A stretch of DNA of 13,496 nt from Thermodesulfovibrio sp. (GTDB lineage: Bacteria > Nitrospirota > Thermodesulfovibrionia > Thermodesulfovibrionales > JdFR-85). The position numbers were made by a program, and so were the translations under genes. Below are positions 1 to 6,425 of this stretch, piece after piece. Numbering within the stretch: the stretch's first letter is position 1; the number at the start of each line of letters is the position of its first letter. The notes beneath the pieces were generated by a model, which worked only from the letters and a program-made list of their open reading frames with translations, did no database searches and was not told the DNA's origin. The DNA lies in NCBI GenBank assembly GCA_027050975.1, contig JALUAR010000112.1:3298-16793 (forward strand). The letters run 5' to 3'.

Positions 1-2
1 AC

Positions 3-293
3 CCTGACTGGCTGCAGCTGAACTGGCAGAGATGGAAAATGATAATGGGGAGGGAGAGGTCTCTTGATCGAAAGACCAAGGAGTTGATTGCAGTGGCAGT
101 ATCGCTGGTTAATCATTGTGAATACTGCAGTCTTGCTCATGAGACAATGGCATTAATGATTGGTGCCTCTAAGGAAGAAATTACGGAATTAAAAGAGGTG
201 GTTGAACTGTTTCAGAGTTTTAATTCAATTGCCGATTCTCTTCAGGTTCCCTGTGATGTCACTCCTGAGATGGTGGAAAGGAGGAGTTCATGA
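3..293 (+). CDS. AhpD-like / carboxymuconolactone decarboxylase family protein, 5' end cut by window
   Basis: The frame stays open to the left edge, so the 5' end is probably missing; the first ATG in the window (39) lies inside the conserved fold, and codons before it (PDWLQLNWQRWK) also read as this family. The core is a helix 'LDRKTKELIAVAVSL' followed by CEYCSLAH, the CxxC-x3-H signature of AhpD-type alkylhydroperoxidases; the two Cys codons are at 118-120 and 127-129 and the His codon at 139-141. In AhpD relatives these residues form a redox-active disulfide with a proton-relay His. The seen part is 96 codons; single-domain members are about 110 residues, so little is lost. Function beyond a thiol-peroxidase-like or CMD-fold role cannot be assigned. 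An ATG overlaps the stop, after a strong SD (AAAGGAGG at 277-284). The family call is secure, the substrate unknown. Confidence 0.85.
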   Translation, partial: PDWLQLNWQRWKMIMGRERSLDRKTKELIAVAVSLVNHCEYCSLAHETMALMIGASKEEITELKEVVELFQSFNSIADSLQVPCDVTPEMVERRSS

Positions 294-373
294 ACTTTGC
301 AGAAATTGAGAGGAATTTTATCAGAAGACATTATAGAAATGGATGGGGCATAAATCCATGGAAACAAACATAG
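290..373 (+). CDS. Possible 27-residue ORF translationally coupled to the AhpD-like gene
   Basis: ATG at 290 overlaps the upstream TGA (ATGA). It follows AAAGGAGGAG at 277-286 with about 5 bases of spacing, which is a very good initiation site. The product starts MNFAEIERNFIRRHYRNG and is rich in Arg and aromatic residues, with no recognisable domain. A second short frame, shifted by -1 (ATG 358, TAG 415-417, 19 residues), follows at once. The pair could therefore be the decayed or frameshifted start of a longer gene rather than a real small protein. The evidence is only the initiation site. Confidence 0.3.
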   Translation: MNFAEIERNFIRRHYRNGWGINPWKQT

Positions 374-440
374 TGCCTACAGATGATTATGAAAATGAAG
401 CTATAAAGAGAGATTAGAAGGTATCCCTATTGGGACATAA

Positions 441-468
441 AATAAAAAGGCTCTCTTAACGAGAGCCG
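441..468 (-). terminator. Rho-independent terminator after the tRNA genes
   Basis: Perfect 7-bp inverted repeat GGCTCTC (450-456) / GAGAGCC (462-468) with a 5-base loop. Read on the minus strand, it is followed by a T-rich tract (TTTTTATTT, complement of 441-449). It lies 16 bases beyond the 3' end of the tRNA-Arg gene and should end the tRNA transcript. The plus-strand AhpD-like gene does not gain a good T-tract from this hairpin. Confidence 0.8.
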
Positions 469-484
469 AAAATTCTTTAAATGC

Positions 485-561
485 TGGCGCGCCCGGGAGG
501 ATTCGAACCCCCGACCCACTGATTAGAAGTCAGTTGCTCTATCCTGCTGAGCTACGGGCGC
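485..561 (-). tRNA. tRNA-Arg (anticodon TCT)
   Basis: On the minus strand the sequence folds as a complete cloverleaf. The acceptor stem pairs GCGCCCG with CGGGCGC, the D arm carries AGCTCAG...GGATAGAGC, and the T arm carries GGTTCGAATCC. The anticodon stem is ACTGA/TCAGT around loop CTTCTAA, giving anticodon TCT (plus positions 525-527), which reads AGA. The 3' CCA is encoded in the gene (TGG at 485-487 on plus), after discriminator G. The gene lies 3 bases downstream of the tRNA-Pro gene and shares its transcript. Confidence 0.97.
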
Positions 562-564
562 ACA

Positions 565-642
565 TGGTCGGGGCGAGTGGATTCGAACCACCGACCCCCT
601 GCTCCCAAGGCAGGTGCGCTAACCAGACTGCGCTACGCCCCG
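565..642 (-). tRNA. tRNA-Pro (anticodon TGG)
   Basis: Minus-strand cloverleaf with acceptor stem CGGGGCG/CGCCCCG, discriminator A and an encoded CCA. The anticodon stem is CCTGC/GCAGG around loop CTTGGGA, giving anticodon TGG (plus positions 605-607). The T loop has GGTTCGAATCC, and the D arm holds GCGCAGTCTGGTTAGCGC. It is the first gene of a two-tRNA unit with tRNA-Arg. Confidence 0.97.
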
Positions 643-654
643 CAACTTATTAGA

Positions 655-681
655 ATAATACAAAATTGGAATAATTGTCAA
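655..681 (-). promoter_or_regulatory. Probable promoter of the tRNA-Pro/tRNA-Arg unit
   Basis: Read on the minus strand, a perfect -35 TTGACA (676-681) is followed after 15 bases by TATTAT (655-660). An alternative -10, TTATTC, gives 17-base spacing (653-658). The start point would fall a few bases before the tRNA-Pro 5' end at 642, as expected for a short tRNA leader. No convincing terminator separates the upstream TonB gene, so read-through from that operon may also reach the tRNAs. Confidence 0.6.
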
Positions 682-720
682 ATTTTGAGAGTGAATTTCG
701 GGCTGGAAATGAGGCGTATA

Positions 721-1557
721 CTATCTTATATAAGTGCCGTAAAGGGAATATATAAAGTGTCCTTTTATGGTAATTGCATCCACACCCCAGCTTTCAGGCA
801 ATGGCCAGTAAGGCTCTCCATCTTTTAGTGCTCTGATGGCTGCTTCATCCAGTTCACGATAACCTGATGTGCGGAGCAACTCAATTGCGCCAAGATGTCC
901 GTCCTTTTTTATGGTAAACTGAATATAAAGGTCACCAAATATGCCTCTTCTTGCAGCCTCTTCCGGATATATCCAGATACTTTCGATACGGTCTTTTAGC
1001 TTCAACATGTAACTGTAGTATTTCAATTCTTTCGTGTCGAAGGTGATGGCATTATCCTTTTCCGTCTCCTTGAGTTCTTTTTTAGCCAGTTCTTGGATTA
1101 TCTCTCTGCCCATGAGTTCTCTTCCAGAGGGTAAGGTTTTCCTGGCAGTTGTGCCCTCTGTGATTGCCCTGTCCCTGGAAGCAGGTTTTTCTGCCAGGGG
1201 CTTCTTTTCCTTTAAAAGCCCGCTCTTTTTTGTAGGCTTAGAGGCTGTGCCGGGAGGGCTGCTTTTCTCTTTTAGGGGGAGTTTCGTTTTCGGTTTTTTC
1301 CGAGCAGATGATATCGGGGGCGGGGACGGCCTCTTTTTCAGTTCGGGAGGCTTGGTTTCAGGCTTTTTTTTCTTGGGTACGGGTGGCTTTTTAAGCTCTT
1401 TTTTTAATGGCTTTTTTTCTGCTTCCGGAACTATAATGCGTGCTATAATCGGCTCTTCCTTCTTTGTGGGAGGCTTGATAAATTCTGTCCTGATCAGAAT
1501 CAGGATAGCTGCAATATGAAAAAGTAGTGATAGTAAAAGGGCCTTTCGGAAAGTCAA
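721..1557 (-). CDS. TonB-family energy transducer
   Basis: Inner-membrane-anchored protein expected to pass ExbB/ExbD-derived energy to outer-membrane receptors. I prefer the TTG start at 1557, which overlaps the upstream stop as TTGA and has AGGAAG eight bases before it. The ATG at 1626 would overlap the upstream gene by 73 bases. From the TTG the product is 278 residues. Residues about 5-22 form the membrane segment and contain S10-x3-H14, matching the SxxxH motif in the TonB anchor. Residues about 28-135 are a Lys/Pro-rich periplasmic spanner. Residues about 180-278 are the TonB C-terminal domain (YP near 197-198, 'TSGYRELDEAAIRAL', 'PLP'). No exbB or exbD lies in the window, so partners must be elsewhere. 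It is the last protein gene of the minus-strand cluster. The family call is firm, the start less so, and the receptor is unknown. Confidence 0.88.
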   Translation of the reverse strand: MTFRKALLLSLLFHIAAILILIRTEFIKPPTKKEEPIIARIIVPEAEKKPLKKELKKPPVPKKKKPETKPPELKKRPSPPPISSARKKPKTKLPLKEKSSPPGTASKPTKKSGLLKEKKPLAEKPASRDRAITEGTTARKTLPSGRELMGREIIQELAKKELKETEKDNAITFDTKELKYYSYMLKLKDRIESIWIYPEEAARRGIFGDLYIQFTIKKDGHLGAIELLRTSGYRELDEAAIRALKDGEPYWPLPESWGVDAITIKGHFIYSLYGTYIR

Positions 1558-2657
1558 TTTAGAAACTTCCTGAAGAAATTGATGTATCGGATCAGACTTC
1601 CTCTGTTGCTGTCTTTTACAAGCCATAACTTCATAGATGCCTCTTGAACCTCTTCTCTCCGGAAAATATCAAATAGTTGTTCCATCCTTCTATCGTCAGA
1701 AAGGAAAAACCTCTCTATGGTTTTCATGAATCGGAACCGAGAATGAAACCTCCTCTTCCAGAGTTTTTTATACAGTCCCGGTTTTCCTTCCAGGATTGCC
1801 CTGGCAGCAAATTCACCTGATTTCATGGCGTAGTAGATTCCCTCGTATGTAAAGGGCATCACCTGGCCGGCAGCATCTCCTACAAACAGCACTCGTCCCT
1901 TTACGTATAAGTTGCCCTGCCAGTAAGGAATTCTGTATCCTCGCAAGGAATGAGCTTCATTAAGAGACAGTTCGTTATTGAATCGTCTGTCAATAAATCT
2001 TTTCAGAAACGTACGAGTCTCTTTCGGAGTCAGGCTGCCGGTGCCTATGGAGACTCCTTTCAGCTTTGGGAACACCCATGAGTAAAGACCGGGAGCATGA
2101 TCGCTTCTGAACCAGAACTCACAGGCCTGGGTGCTAATCCGTTCGGTCCTGCATGATAAAGTATATACAGATTCACAAGGGGCTATGGATAGAGCCCTGC
2201 GTACTGTAGAGTTAACTCCGTCTGCAGCAATAAGATAGTCAGCCAGGATCTTTTCCAGGCGGCCGTCTCTGTTGACAAGTGCCTCTACGTAACTGCCGTG
2301 AGTCTTTACAGAGTCCAATCTAGCCTTAAGTATTTCTGTGCCAGCCTCTGCCGCAAGACCTCTCAACAGAGAATCAAAATCCTTCCGCTCGACGATTATT
2401 ATGCTTCCACCCTTTAAATCAATATCCAACCTTCTGTCAGAGGGAGAAACAAGACTAATAGTGCCAATTGATTTGTAAGGGATCGAAAGAGGTATCTCCA
2501 GTTCATCGAATGCTGTTGATGGAATGCCACCTCCGCATGGTTTAGCCTGCTCAGGATCCCTTTCCAGAAGCATCACACTCCGCCCCTCCCTTGATAGAAC
2601 GCGTGCGGCAGTTGCTCCGGCTGGGCCTCCACCAACTACCAGAACTTCTACTCTCAT
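1554..2657 (-). CDS. Geranylgeranyl reductase family FAD-dependent oxidoreductase
   Basis: A 367-residue flavoprotein of the type that saturates double bonds of isoprenoid chains. The N-terminus has the Rossmann FAD motif GGGPAGATAA (9-18) with an acidic residue closing the second strand (LLERD, 30-34). Next comes PCGGGIP (40-46), the substrate/redox motif position in this family. 'AADGVNSTVRRAL' (144-156) and 'VGDAAGQVMPFTYEGI' (259-274) are the second and third FAD-binding motifs. 'YSWVFPK' (192-198) fits the YxWxFP prenyl-binding motif of archaeal and plant geranylgeranyl reductases. In a bacterium the substrate could be a menaquinone side chain, another polyprenyl or a lipid; the sequence does not decide. 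It begins 14 bases after the universal stress gene without an obvious SD, so it probably depends on coupling. Its stop overlaps the TonB TTG start. Confidence 0.87.
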   Translation of the reverse strand: MRVEVLVVGGGPAGATAARVLSREGRSVMLLERDPEQAKPCGGGIPSTAFDELEIPLSIPYKSIGTISLVSPSDRRLDIDLKGGSIIIVERKDFDSLLRGLAAEAGTEILKARLDSVKTHGSYVEALVNRDGRLEKILADYLIAADGVNSTVRRALSIAPCESVYTLSCRTERISTQACEFWFRSDHAPGLYSWVFPKLKGVSIGTGSLTPKETRTFLKRFIDRRFNNELSLNEAHSLRGYRIPYWQGNLYVKGRVLFVGDAAGQVMPFTYEGIYYAMKSGEFAARAILEGKPGLYKKLWKRRFHSRFRFMKTIERFFLSDDRRMEQLFDIFRREEVQEASMKLWLVKDSNRGSLIRYINFFRKFLN

Positions 2658-2671
2658 AGGGCCAAATTATA

Positions 2672-3124
2672 TCATGATGCCGACTCGCTGGCTCTGACGG
2701 TCAACACTGGACATTTTGCATTTTTCACCACCTTTTCGGCGGTGCTTCCGAAGAAGAGCCTGTCAAGACCCTTTCTACCGTGTGTTGCCATTATGATAAG
2801 GTCTATGCCTTTGTCATCAGCAAACTTTATTATCTCTTCATAAGGGATACCCCTGAGGACAGCGTATTCAAGATCCTCGAGCCCTCTTAATTCCTCAAGA
2901 TAGACACGCTTAATCTCCTTTTCTGCCTCTTCGTGCATGCTCTTAAAGAGTTCGTCAACTGCCACATGGGGGACATAAAGTCCTGTTGCTTTGGTTACAT
3001 CGTGGATGACATGAACAATATAAAGCCTGGCATTATACTTCTTTGCGAGGTCTACTGCATAAGGAATCGCCTCTGCACAACCTTCCATAAAATCCGTTGG
3101 AAAGAGAATCTTCTTAATCTCCAT
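2672..3124 (-). CDS. Universal stress protein (UspA family)
   Basis: A single-domain 150-residue Usp protein. It begins 'MEIKKILFPTDF', the typical first strand and nucleotide-binding Asp. It ends with 'ATHGRKGLDRLFFGST' (113-128) and 'CPVLTVR'. G116-x9-G126-S127 matches the ATP-binding end of the G-x2-G-x9-G-S/T motif; the first Gly position is Ala113, a frequent 'ATHG' variant. ATP binding is therefore likely but not shown. The start is well supported: AGGAGGT lies a few bases before ATG 3124, inside the end of the galT-like gene, which it overlaps by 11 bases. Usp proteins act as cytoplasmic stress or energy-state modulators. The target here is unknown. Confidence 0.93.
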   Translation of the reverse strand: MEIKKILFPTDFMEGCAEAIPYAVDLAKKYNARLYIVHVIHDVTKATGLYVPHVAVDELFKSMHEEAEKEIKRVYLEELRGLEDLEYAVLRGIPYEEIIKFADDKGIDLIIMATHGRKGLDRLFFGSTAEKVVKNAKCPVLTVRASESAS

Positions 3125-4115
3125 CTGACACCTCCTTTAGATATTTAGTTGCATCCTCAGGGGATGTACTTAGTATATACATGCCTGAGCCAAGTTCAAA
3201 TCCTGTTAATCGTCTTATCCTGGGCATCACCTCGATATGCCAGTGAAAGTCCTCTCCCAGGGTGTGCCACTGAGCCCTTCTGGGAATCCGACTCGGAGCG
3301 GTATGAAGAATGTAGTTATAGGGAGGATTATTCAAGAGTTTTCTTAGCTTTCTGAACATTACAGTCATAACATCCGCAAGGTCTCTCTTTTCTTCCTCAT
3401 TTATGTCTCTGAAGGAGCAGTTGTGCTTTCTGGGAAGTATCCAGAACTCGAAGGGAAATCTGGCTGCAAAGGGACAGAAGACAAAAAAGTGTTCGGTATT
3501 AAGTATTACCCTTTCTCCCAACCGCTCCTCCTCCCTCAGTATATCGCAGAATATGCATCTTTCTTTGTATTCGTAATAGTGTTTTGCACCGTCAAGTTCT
3601 TCCTTTATTCTTTTTGGAATAACAGGGATAGCGGTAATTAAAGAATGGGGATGGCCGCAGAGATCACCAGAGGGAATACCACAATTTTTGTGGATCATTA
3701 CATATCTGATTCTGTCATCCTTTTCAAGCTCAATCATTCTCTGGTGAAAGATGTTAATAATGTTCCTCATCTGCTCCCTTCCCAAATCTTCTGGAGCCAG
3801 ATCATGATTGGGGGACTCTATTACCACCTCTGTCTGTCCAAAGGAGTTCATTATGTCATACATTCCCACCCCCCTCCTTCCCAAGTCACCTTCGGGAGTG
3901 AAAACAGACTCGCTGTTTCTCAGAACCTTCGCAATCCAGTTTCCGGACTCATCGTAAAGGGCCTGAATCTCCTCTGCATCTTCCTCGCCGGAACAGAGCA
4001 TACACGTACTACCCGTAGGAGACTCGGAAGGTAGGATGTACTCCTCAGGAAGAAGTGATTTTTCAAGTACCGCTACCCAACGTCCCAGTAAAGGCTCCCT
4101 TCGTAGTTGATTCAT
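3114..4115 (-). CDS. galT: Galactose-1-phosphate uridylyltransferase-like protein (GalT/HIT superfamily)
   Basis: A 333-residue member of the GalT branch of the HIT superfamily, which moves nucleotide-monophosphate groups between sugar phosphates through a histidine intermediate. Zinc-type cysteine pairs are C38-x2-C41 and C187-x2-C190. The N-terminal motif 'RREPLLGRWV' is typical. The nucleophile motif H155-P-H157 is present, and the C-terminal 'FHWHIEVMPR' (290-299) supplies the other metal/HIT histidines. The residue two after the second His of HPH, normally Gln (E. coli Q168, human Q188), is Leu159 here (HPHSL). Activity or substrate may therefore differ from classical GalT. ADP-sugar phosphorylase-like relatives are an alternative. 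ATG 4115 overlaps the coaX stop as TGATG, after AAAGGAA. No other galactose (Leloir) gene lies in the window, which also makes a pure galactose role unproven. Confidence 0.85.
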   Translation of the reverse strand: MNQLRREPLLGRWVAVLEKSLLPEEYILPSESPTGSTCMLCSGEEDAEEIQALYDESGNWIAKVLRNSESVFTPEGDLGRRGVGMYDIMNSFGQTEVVIESPNHDLAPEDLGREQMRNIINIFHQRMIELEKDDRIRYVMIHKNCGIPSGDLCGHPHSLITAIPVIPKRIKEELDGAKHYYEYKERCIFCDILREEERLGERVILNTEHFFVFCPFAARFPFEFWILPRKHNCSFRDINEEEKRDLADVMTVMFRKLRKLLNNPPYNYILHTAPSRIPRRAQWHTLGEDFHWHIEVMPRIRRLTGFELGSGMYILSTSPEDATKYLKEVSDGD

Positions 4116-4867
4116 CAGCAGTTCCTTTCGTAAATTAAATTTAGTCCCCTCAAGGTAAGATGAGGGTCATAACTGTATTCTACCCTGAGAAAGTCTTTCA
4201 CCAAGGATGCATATCCGCCTGTAAGGATCGGTCTGAATCCGCCCCTCTGCCTTTGCATCTCTTCTATAAGTCGTTCTATTGCTCCTGCGGTACCATATAC
4301 TACACCAGAAATTATACTATTTTTTGTATTATTCCCTAAAGGGGAAAGGGGTTTTGCCGGGATGACATGAGGCAGCCTGCCGGTCTTCTCCTTTAAACAA
4401 ATCATCATCATTCCGATACCTGGCAGAATTGTTCCTCCAATGAGATTTCCCTTATCGTCCACCACCGTGGTGGTTGTTGTAGTGCCAAGGTCAATCACAA
4501 TGGCTGCTCCTTTGGCTTCTTCGTATGCTGCTACGGCATTTGAGATTCTGTCACTGCCGAGGCTTTCCGGATTGTCCACTGCTATTGTGATGCCTGTTTT
4601 GCTTCTGTAGTTTATAACAAGAGGGGCAGAACCTGTAAGGTCCTGTATTGCTGATGCAAATACATTAGTGTGTGATGGAACTACAGAGGAGAGAATACCT
4701 CCTTTTATTTCATGTCCTGCTATAAAGGATTGTATTGTATCTATATAATGTTCCTTTGTTTTTAATGGATGGGTCTCGAGTCTAGTGACTTTGAGAAGCT
4801 TATCCTTCTCAAAGATGGCAATCTTTGTTGAGGTGTTCCCTATGTCAAGTGCTAGGATGGCGGACAT
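4115..4867 (-). CDS. coaX: Type III pantothenate kinase
   Basis: Phosphorylates pantothenate with ATP, the first step of coenzyme A synthesis; members of this type are typically not feedback-inhibited by CoA and need a monovalent cation. The 250-residue length is normal. Motifs in order are D8-IGNTSTK (phosphate-binding, ASKHA fold), 'NPESLGSDRISNAVAA' (99-114) with D106 at the catalytic-base position, 'VIDLGTTTTTTVVDD' (124-138) in place of the usual DFGTATTFD, 'GGTILPG' (144-150), and 'LTGGYA' (215-220). The run of six threonines at 129-134 is unusual but keeps the phosphate-binding pattern. The start overlaps the biotin-ligase stop as TAATG, and the stop overlaps the galT-like start, so translation is probably coupled. 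A birA-coaX pair is a common bacterial arrangement. Confidence 0.96.
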   Translation of the reverse strand: MSAILALDIGNTSTKIAIFEKDKLLKVTRLETHPLKTKEHYIDTIQSFIAGHEIKGGILSSVVPSHTNVFASAIQDLTGSAPLVINYRSKTGITIAVDNPESLGSDRISNAVAAYEEAKGAAIVIDLGTTTTTTVVDDKGNLIGGTILPGIGMMMICLKEKTGRLPHVIPAKPLSPLGNNTKNSIISGVVYGTAGAIERLIEEMQRQRGGFRPILTGGYASLVKDFLRVEYSYDPHLTLRGLNLIYERNC

Positions 4868-5607
4868 TATCTCAGATGTATTACATCTGCCGAAGAAAAG
4901 GTGTCAATTCCTCTGTCTGTCTGAACCTGTAAAAAACCCTGCTCGTTGACTCCGATTGCCTTTCCCACGACCTCTTTCTTGGAGGTGATCACCTTTACAT
5001 AAGAGCCGATTGTTTTGCAGCTTCCGGTCCAGGCAGTAAGAAGCCCCTCTCTATCTTTATATAGCATATCATAAAATGTACCGAACCTTCTCAAAATATC
5101 ACTGATGAGCCTGCCTCTGTCCAACCTCAAACCTGTCTCCTTATATATGCTAGTTGCATGTTCTGCAATTTCAGGTGGAAAATCCTCAGGGGGCATGTTC
5201 ACATTCACACCGATTCCGACAACAAGATGCTCTACTGCATTTCCTATTATCTTTGCCTCCGTAAGAACTCCCGAAATCTTCTTTTCTCCGATGTGAACAT
5301 CATTGGGCCACTTGCACCATATTTCAACGGTCGAGTCCCTTCCGTATGCCTGAAGCACACTCTTAATGGCCTTGAGCACACTTAAGGATGTGGCAATCGT
5401 AATTAATGTGTGGGGAATGTTTCTCATTCCGGGGCGCAGAATTATGCTCATGTAGATGTTTTTATCCGGAGGTGATATCCAGTGCCTTCCGTGTCTGCCA
5501 CGGCCTTTTTGCTGGGCATTGGCCAGCACTACCGTGCCTTCCTGGTATCCGTCCCTGGCATAGGATAGAGCAATCTCGTTAGTAGAGATTACATTGTCAT
5601 AATACAT
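4867..5607 (-). CDS. birA: Biotin--[acetyl-CoA-carboxylase] ligase, single-domain type
   Basis: Activates biotin to biotinyl-AMP and attaches it to a lysine of biotin carboxyl carrier domains. From ATG 5607 (246 residues) it starts 'MYYDNVISTNEIAL', the usual beginning of the catalytic domain. Next come GRGRHGRHW (35-43, adenylate-binding loop), KWPND (99-103) and 'KKISGVLTEA' (109-118, with the biotin-contact lysine region). It ends with a small C-terminal beta domain. No N-terminal helix-turn-helix is present, so it is an enzyme without the repressor function of E. coli BirA. The frame stays open upstream to ATG 5820, with further ATGs at 5712 and 5691. Those 71 extra codons look unlike this family and overlap a better-looking small ORF in another frame, so I reject them. 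ATG 5607 lacks a strong SD and lies 13 bases after that ORF, so coupled initiation is likely. Confidence 0.88.
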   Translation of the reverse strand: MYYDNVISTNEIALSYARDGYQEGTVVLANAQQKGRGRHGRHWISPPDKNIYMSIILRPGMRNIPHTLITIATSLSVLKAIKSVLQAYGRDSTVEIWCKWPNDVHIGEKKISGVLTEAKIIGNAVEHLVVGIGVNVNMPPEDFPPEIAEHATSIYKETGLRLDRGRLISDILRRFGTFYDMLYKDREGLLTAWTGSCKTIGSYVKVITSKKEVVGKAIGVNEQGFLQVQTDRGIDTFSSADVIHLR

Positions 5608-5620
5608 AAGGACAAATCTG

Positions 5621-5881
5621 TCAGTTTCTTCCTGAAAGGCTACCAGGGATTGTAAATCTTTCGGTAATGATTCTTTTAAATCTTGGTGCATAAATGAGTT
5701 CAAAAACATTGTCTTTGCCCGGAAAGAGTGCAAGTACTGCTCTTTTTGTATTCTCAACCAGGGTATAAGCCTCTTGCAGAGAGAGTGATGACTGCATAAG
5801 AATTGCCTCGGTAAGGTCAACCAGAAATCTGAGTCTTTTCATTCTTTTCTCTTCTTCTTTTATTAGATGTTCCAGTCCCAT
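5621..5881 (-). CDS. Small unrecognised protein (86 residues), first gene of the birA-coaX cluster
   Basis: I do not recognise a named family. The product is predicted almost all helical. A charged start (MGLEHLIKEEEKR) leads into 'LRFLVDLTEAIL', 'SLQEAYTLVENTKRAVLALF' and 'FELIYAPRFKRIITERF', with regular hydrophobic spacing typical of a folded small helical protein. It has no signal peptide and no Cys. The amino-acid pattern is more protein-like than the overlapping upstream part of the biotin-ligase frame, and its stop lies 13 bases before the biotin-ligase ATG. ATG 5881 has no SD and only a TATAAT box 5 bases upstream. An internal ATG at 5842 (MKRLRFLVDL...) would give 73 residues and is a reasonable alternative start. 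It may be a regulator or an accessory factor for its neighbours; that is a guess. Confidence 0.6.
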   Translation of the reverse strand: MGLEHLIKEEEKRMKRLRFLVDLTEAILMQSSLSLQEAYTLVENTKRAVLALFPGKDNVFELIYAPRFKRIITERFTIPGSLSGRN

Positions 5882-5886
5882 ATTTT

Positions 5887-5892
5887 ATTATA
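5887..5892 (-). promoter_or_regulatory. Possible -10 box for the minus-strand cofactor cluster
   Basis: A perfect TATAAT is read on the minus strand, 5 bases before ATG 5881. No good -35 hexamer lies 16-18 bases upstream (ACCATC/CCATCT). If used, transcription would start at or within the ATG, giving a leaderless message or initiation at the internal ATG 5842. A preceding terminator (5945-5985) isolates the cluster from the gene upstream, so some promoter is needed here. Confidence 0.4.
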
Positions 5893-5944
5893 CCGTATTT
5901 AGGGTGTTAGATGGTTTGAGGCTGTTCCCATCCTTGCTTCTCGT

Positions 5945-5985
5945 TAAAAAATAAAGGGCAGCCAGGGGGAGGGCTGGCTGCCCTT
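5945..5985 (-). terminator. Strong Rho-independent terminator of the Gly/Met-rich protein gene
   Basis: Perfect 10-bp GC-rich stem GGGCAGCCAG (5956-5965) / CTGGCTGCCC (5974-5983), extended by two A-T pairs, with an 8-base loop. On the minus strand it is followed by TTTATTTTTT. It lies 26 bases after the stop of the 6012-6425 gene and separates that gene from the birA cluster. Confidence 0.93.
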
Positions 5986-6011
5986 GAGGAGGTAAGGAGG
6001 CGCTACAGATT

Positions 6012-6425
6012 CTATCTCCAGCAGTTGTAGTAATAACCGCCAAATCCGCCTCTGTAAGCGGTTCTGGGTGCCTTCTCATAGAGTTTCTGCTGGAGTTCAA
6101 AGATCTCCTTTTCAAGTTTTGTGATGGTCTCGGGCTTTGTTTCAGGATTTCTCAGGGCTTCAAAGTACTCAAACCTCTTCTCATGCAGTTTCTTCCTCAG
6201 GTCTCTGGTCTCATCAAGGAACTTCTGGTCATAAACAGTGGTGCCAAAGCATGTTCCCGGACCATATCCACCTGTCCATCCCATCATTGCTGGACCCATC
6301 ATATAGCCGCCATACCCAGGTCCCATCATATGTCCGCCCACAAACCAGTCAGGACCATGGGCAAAGGCCACTGCACCAAGGGCAAGTACACCTACTACCA
6401 TCAGGGTTACCAATACCTTCTTCAT
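6012..6425 (-). CDS. Exported Gly/Met-rich ZraP/CpxP-like metal-binding protein
   Basis: A 137-residue periplasmic protein of the zinc-resistance/heavy-metal-sensor type. Residues 1-22 are a Sec signal peptide (MKK, hydrophobic core, likely cleavage after AFA22). Residues 23-60 are rich in Gly, Met, Tyr and His, with Met pairs at 33-34, 42-43 and 47-48 and His at 23 and 32. Such a surface suits soft-metal binding (Cu, Ag) but the metal is inferred. Residues about 66-118 form charged amphipathic helices (DETRDLRKKLHEKRFEYF..., KLEKEIFELQQKL) as in ZraP/CpxP chaperone-like hairpins. The tail is Gly/Tyr-rich with Cys135; Cys59 is the only other cysteine. AAGGAGG lies a few bases before the ATG. 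It is divergent from arsR and the RND operon, which supports an envelope metal-stress role. It ends at a strong terminator, so it is a single-gene unit. Confidence 0.82.
   Translation of the reverse strand: MKKVLVTLMVVGVLALGAVAFAHGPDWFVGGHMMGPGYGGYMMGPAMMGWTGGYGPGTCFGTTVYDQKFLDETRDLRKKLHEKRFEYFEALRNPETKPETITKLEKEIFELQQKLYEKAPRTAYRGGFGGYYYNCWR

Noticed and set aside
1034..1519. 161-codon plus-strand ORF
   Set aside because: It is the antisense reading of the Lys/Pro-rich part of the TonB gene; its low-complexity Ser/Phe/Gly composition is explained by that.
5608..5820. N-terminal extension of biotin ligase to ATG 5820
   Set aside because: The extra 71 residues do not resemble a helix-turn-helix or the catalytic domain, and they overlap a more protein-like small ORF in another frame.
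5888..6115. 75-codon minus-strand ORF
   Set aside because: It runs through the strong terminator at 5945-5985 and into the Met-rich protein gene in another frame; no SD and no family resemblance.
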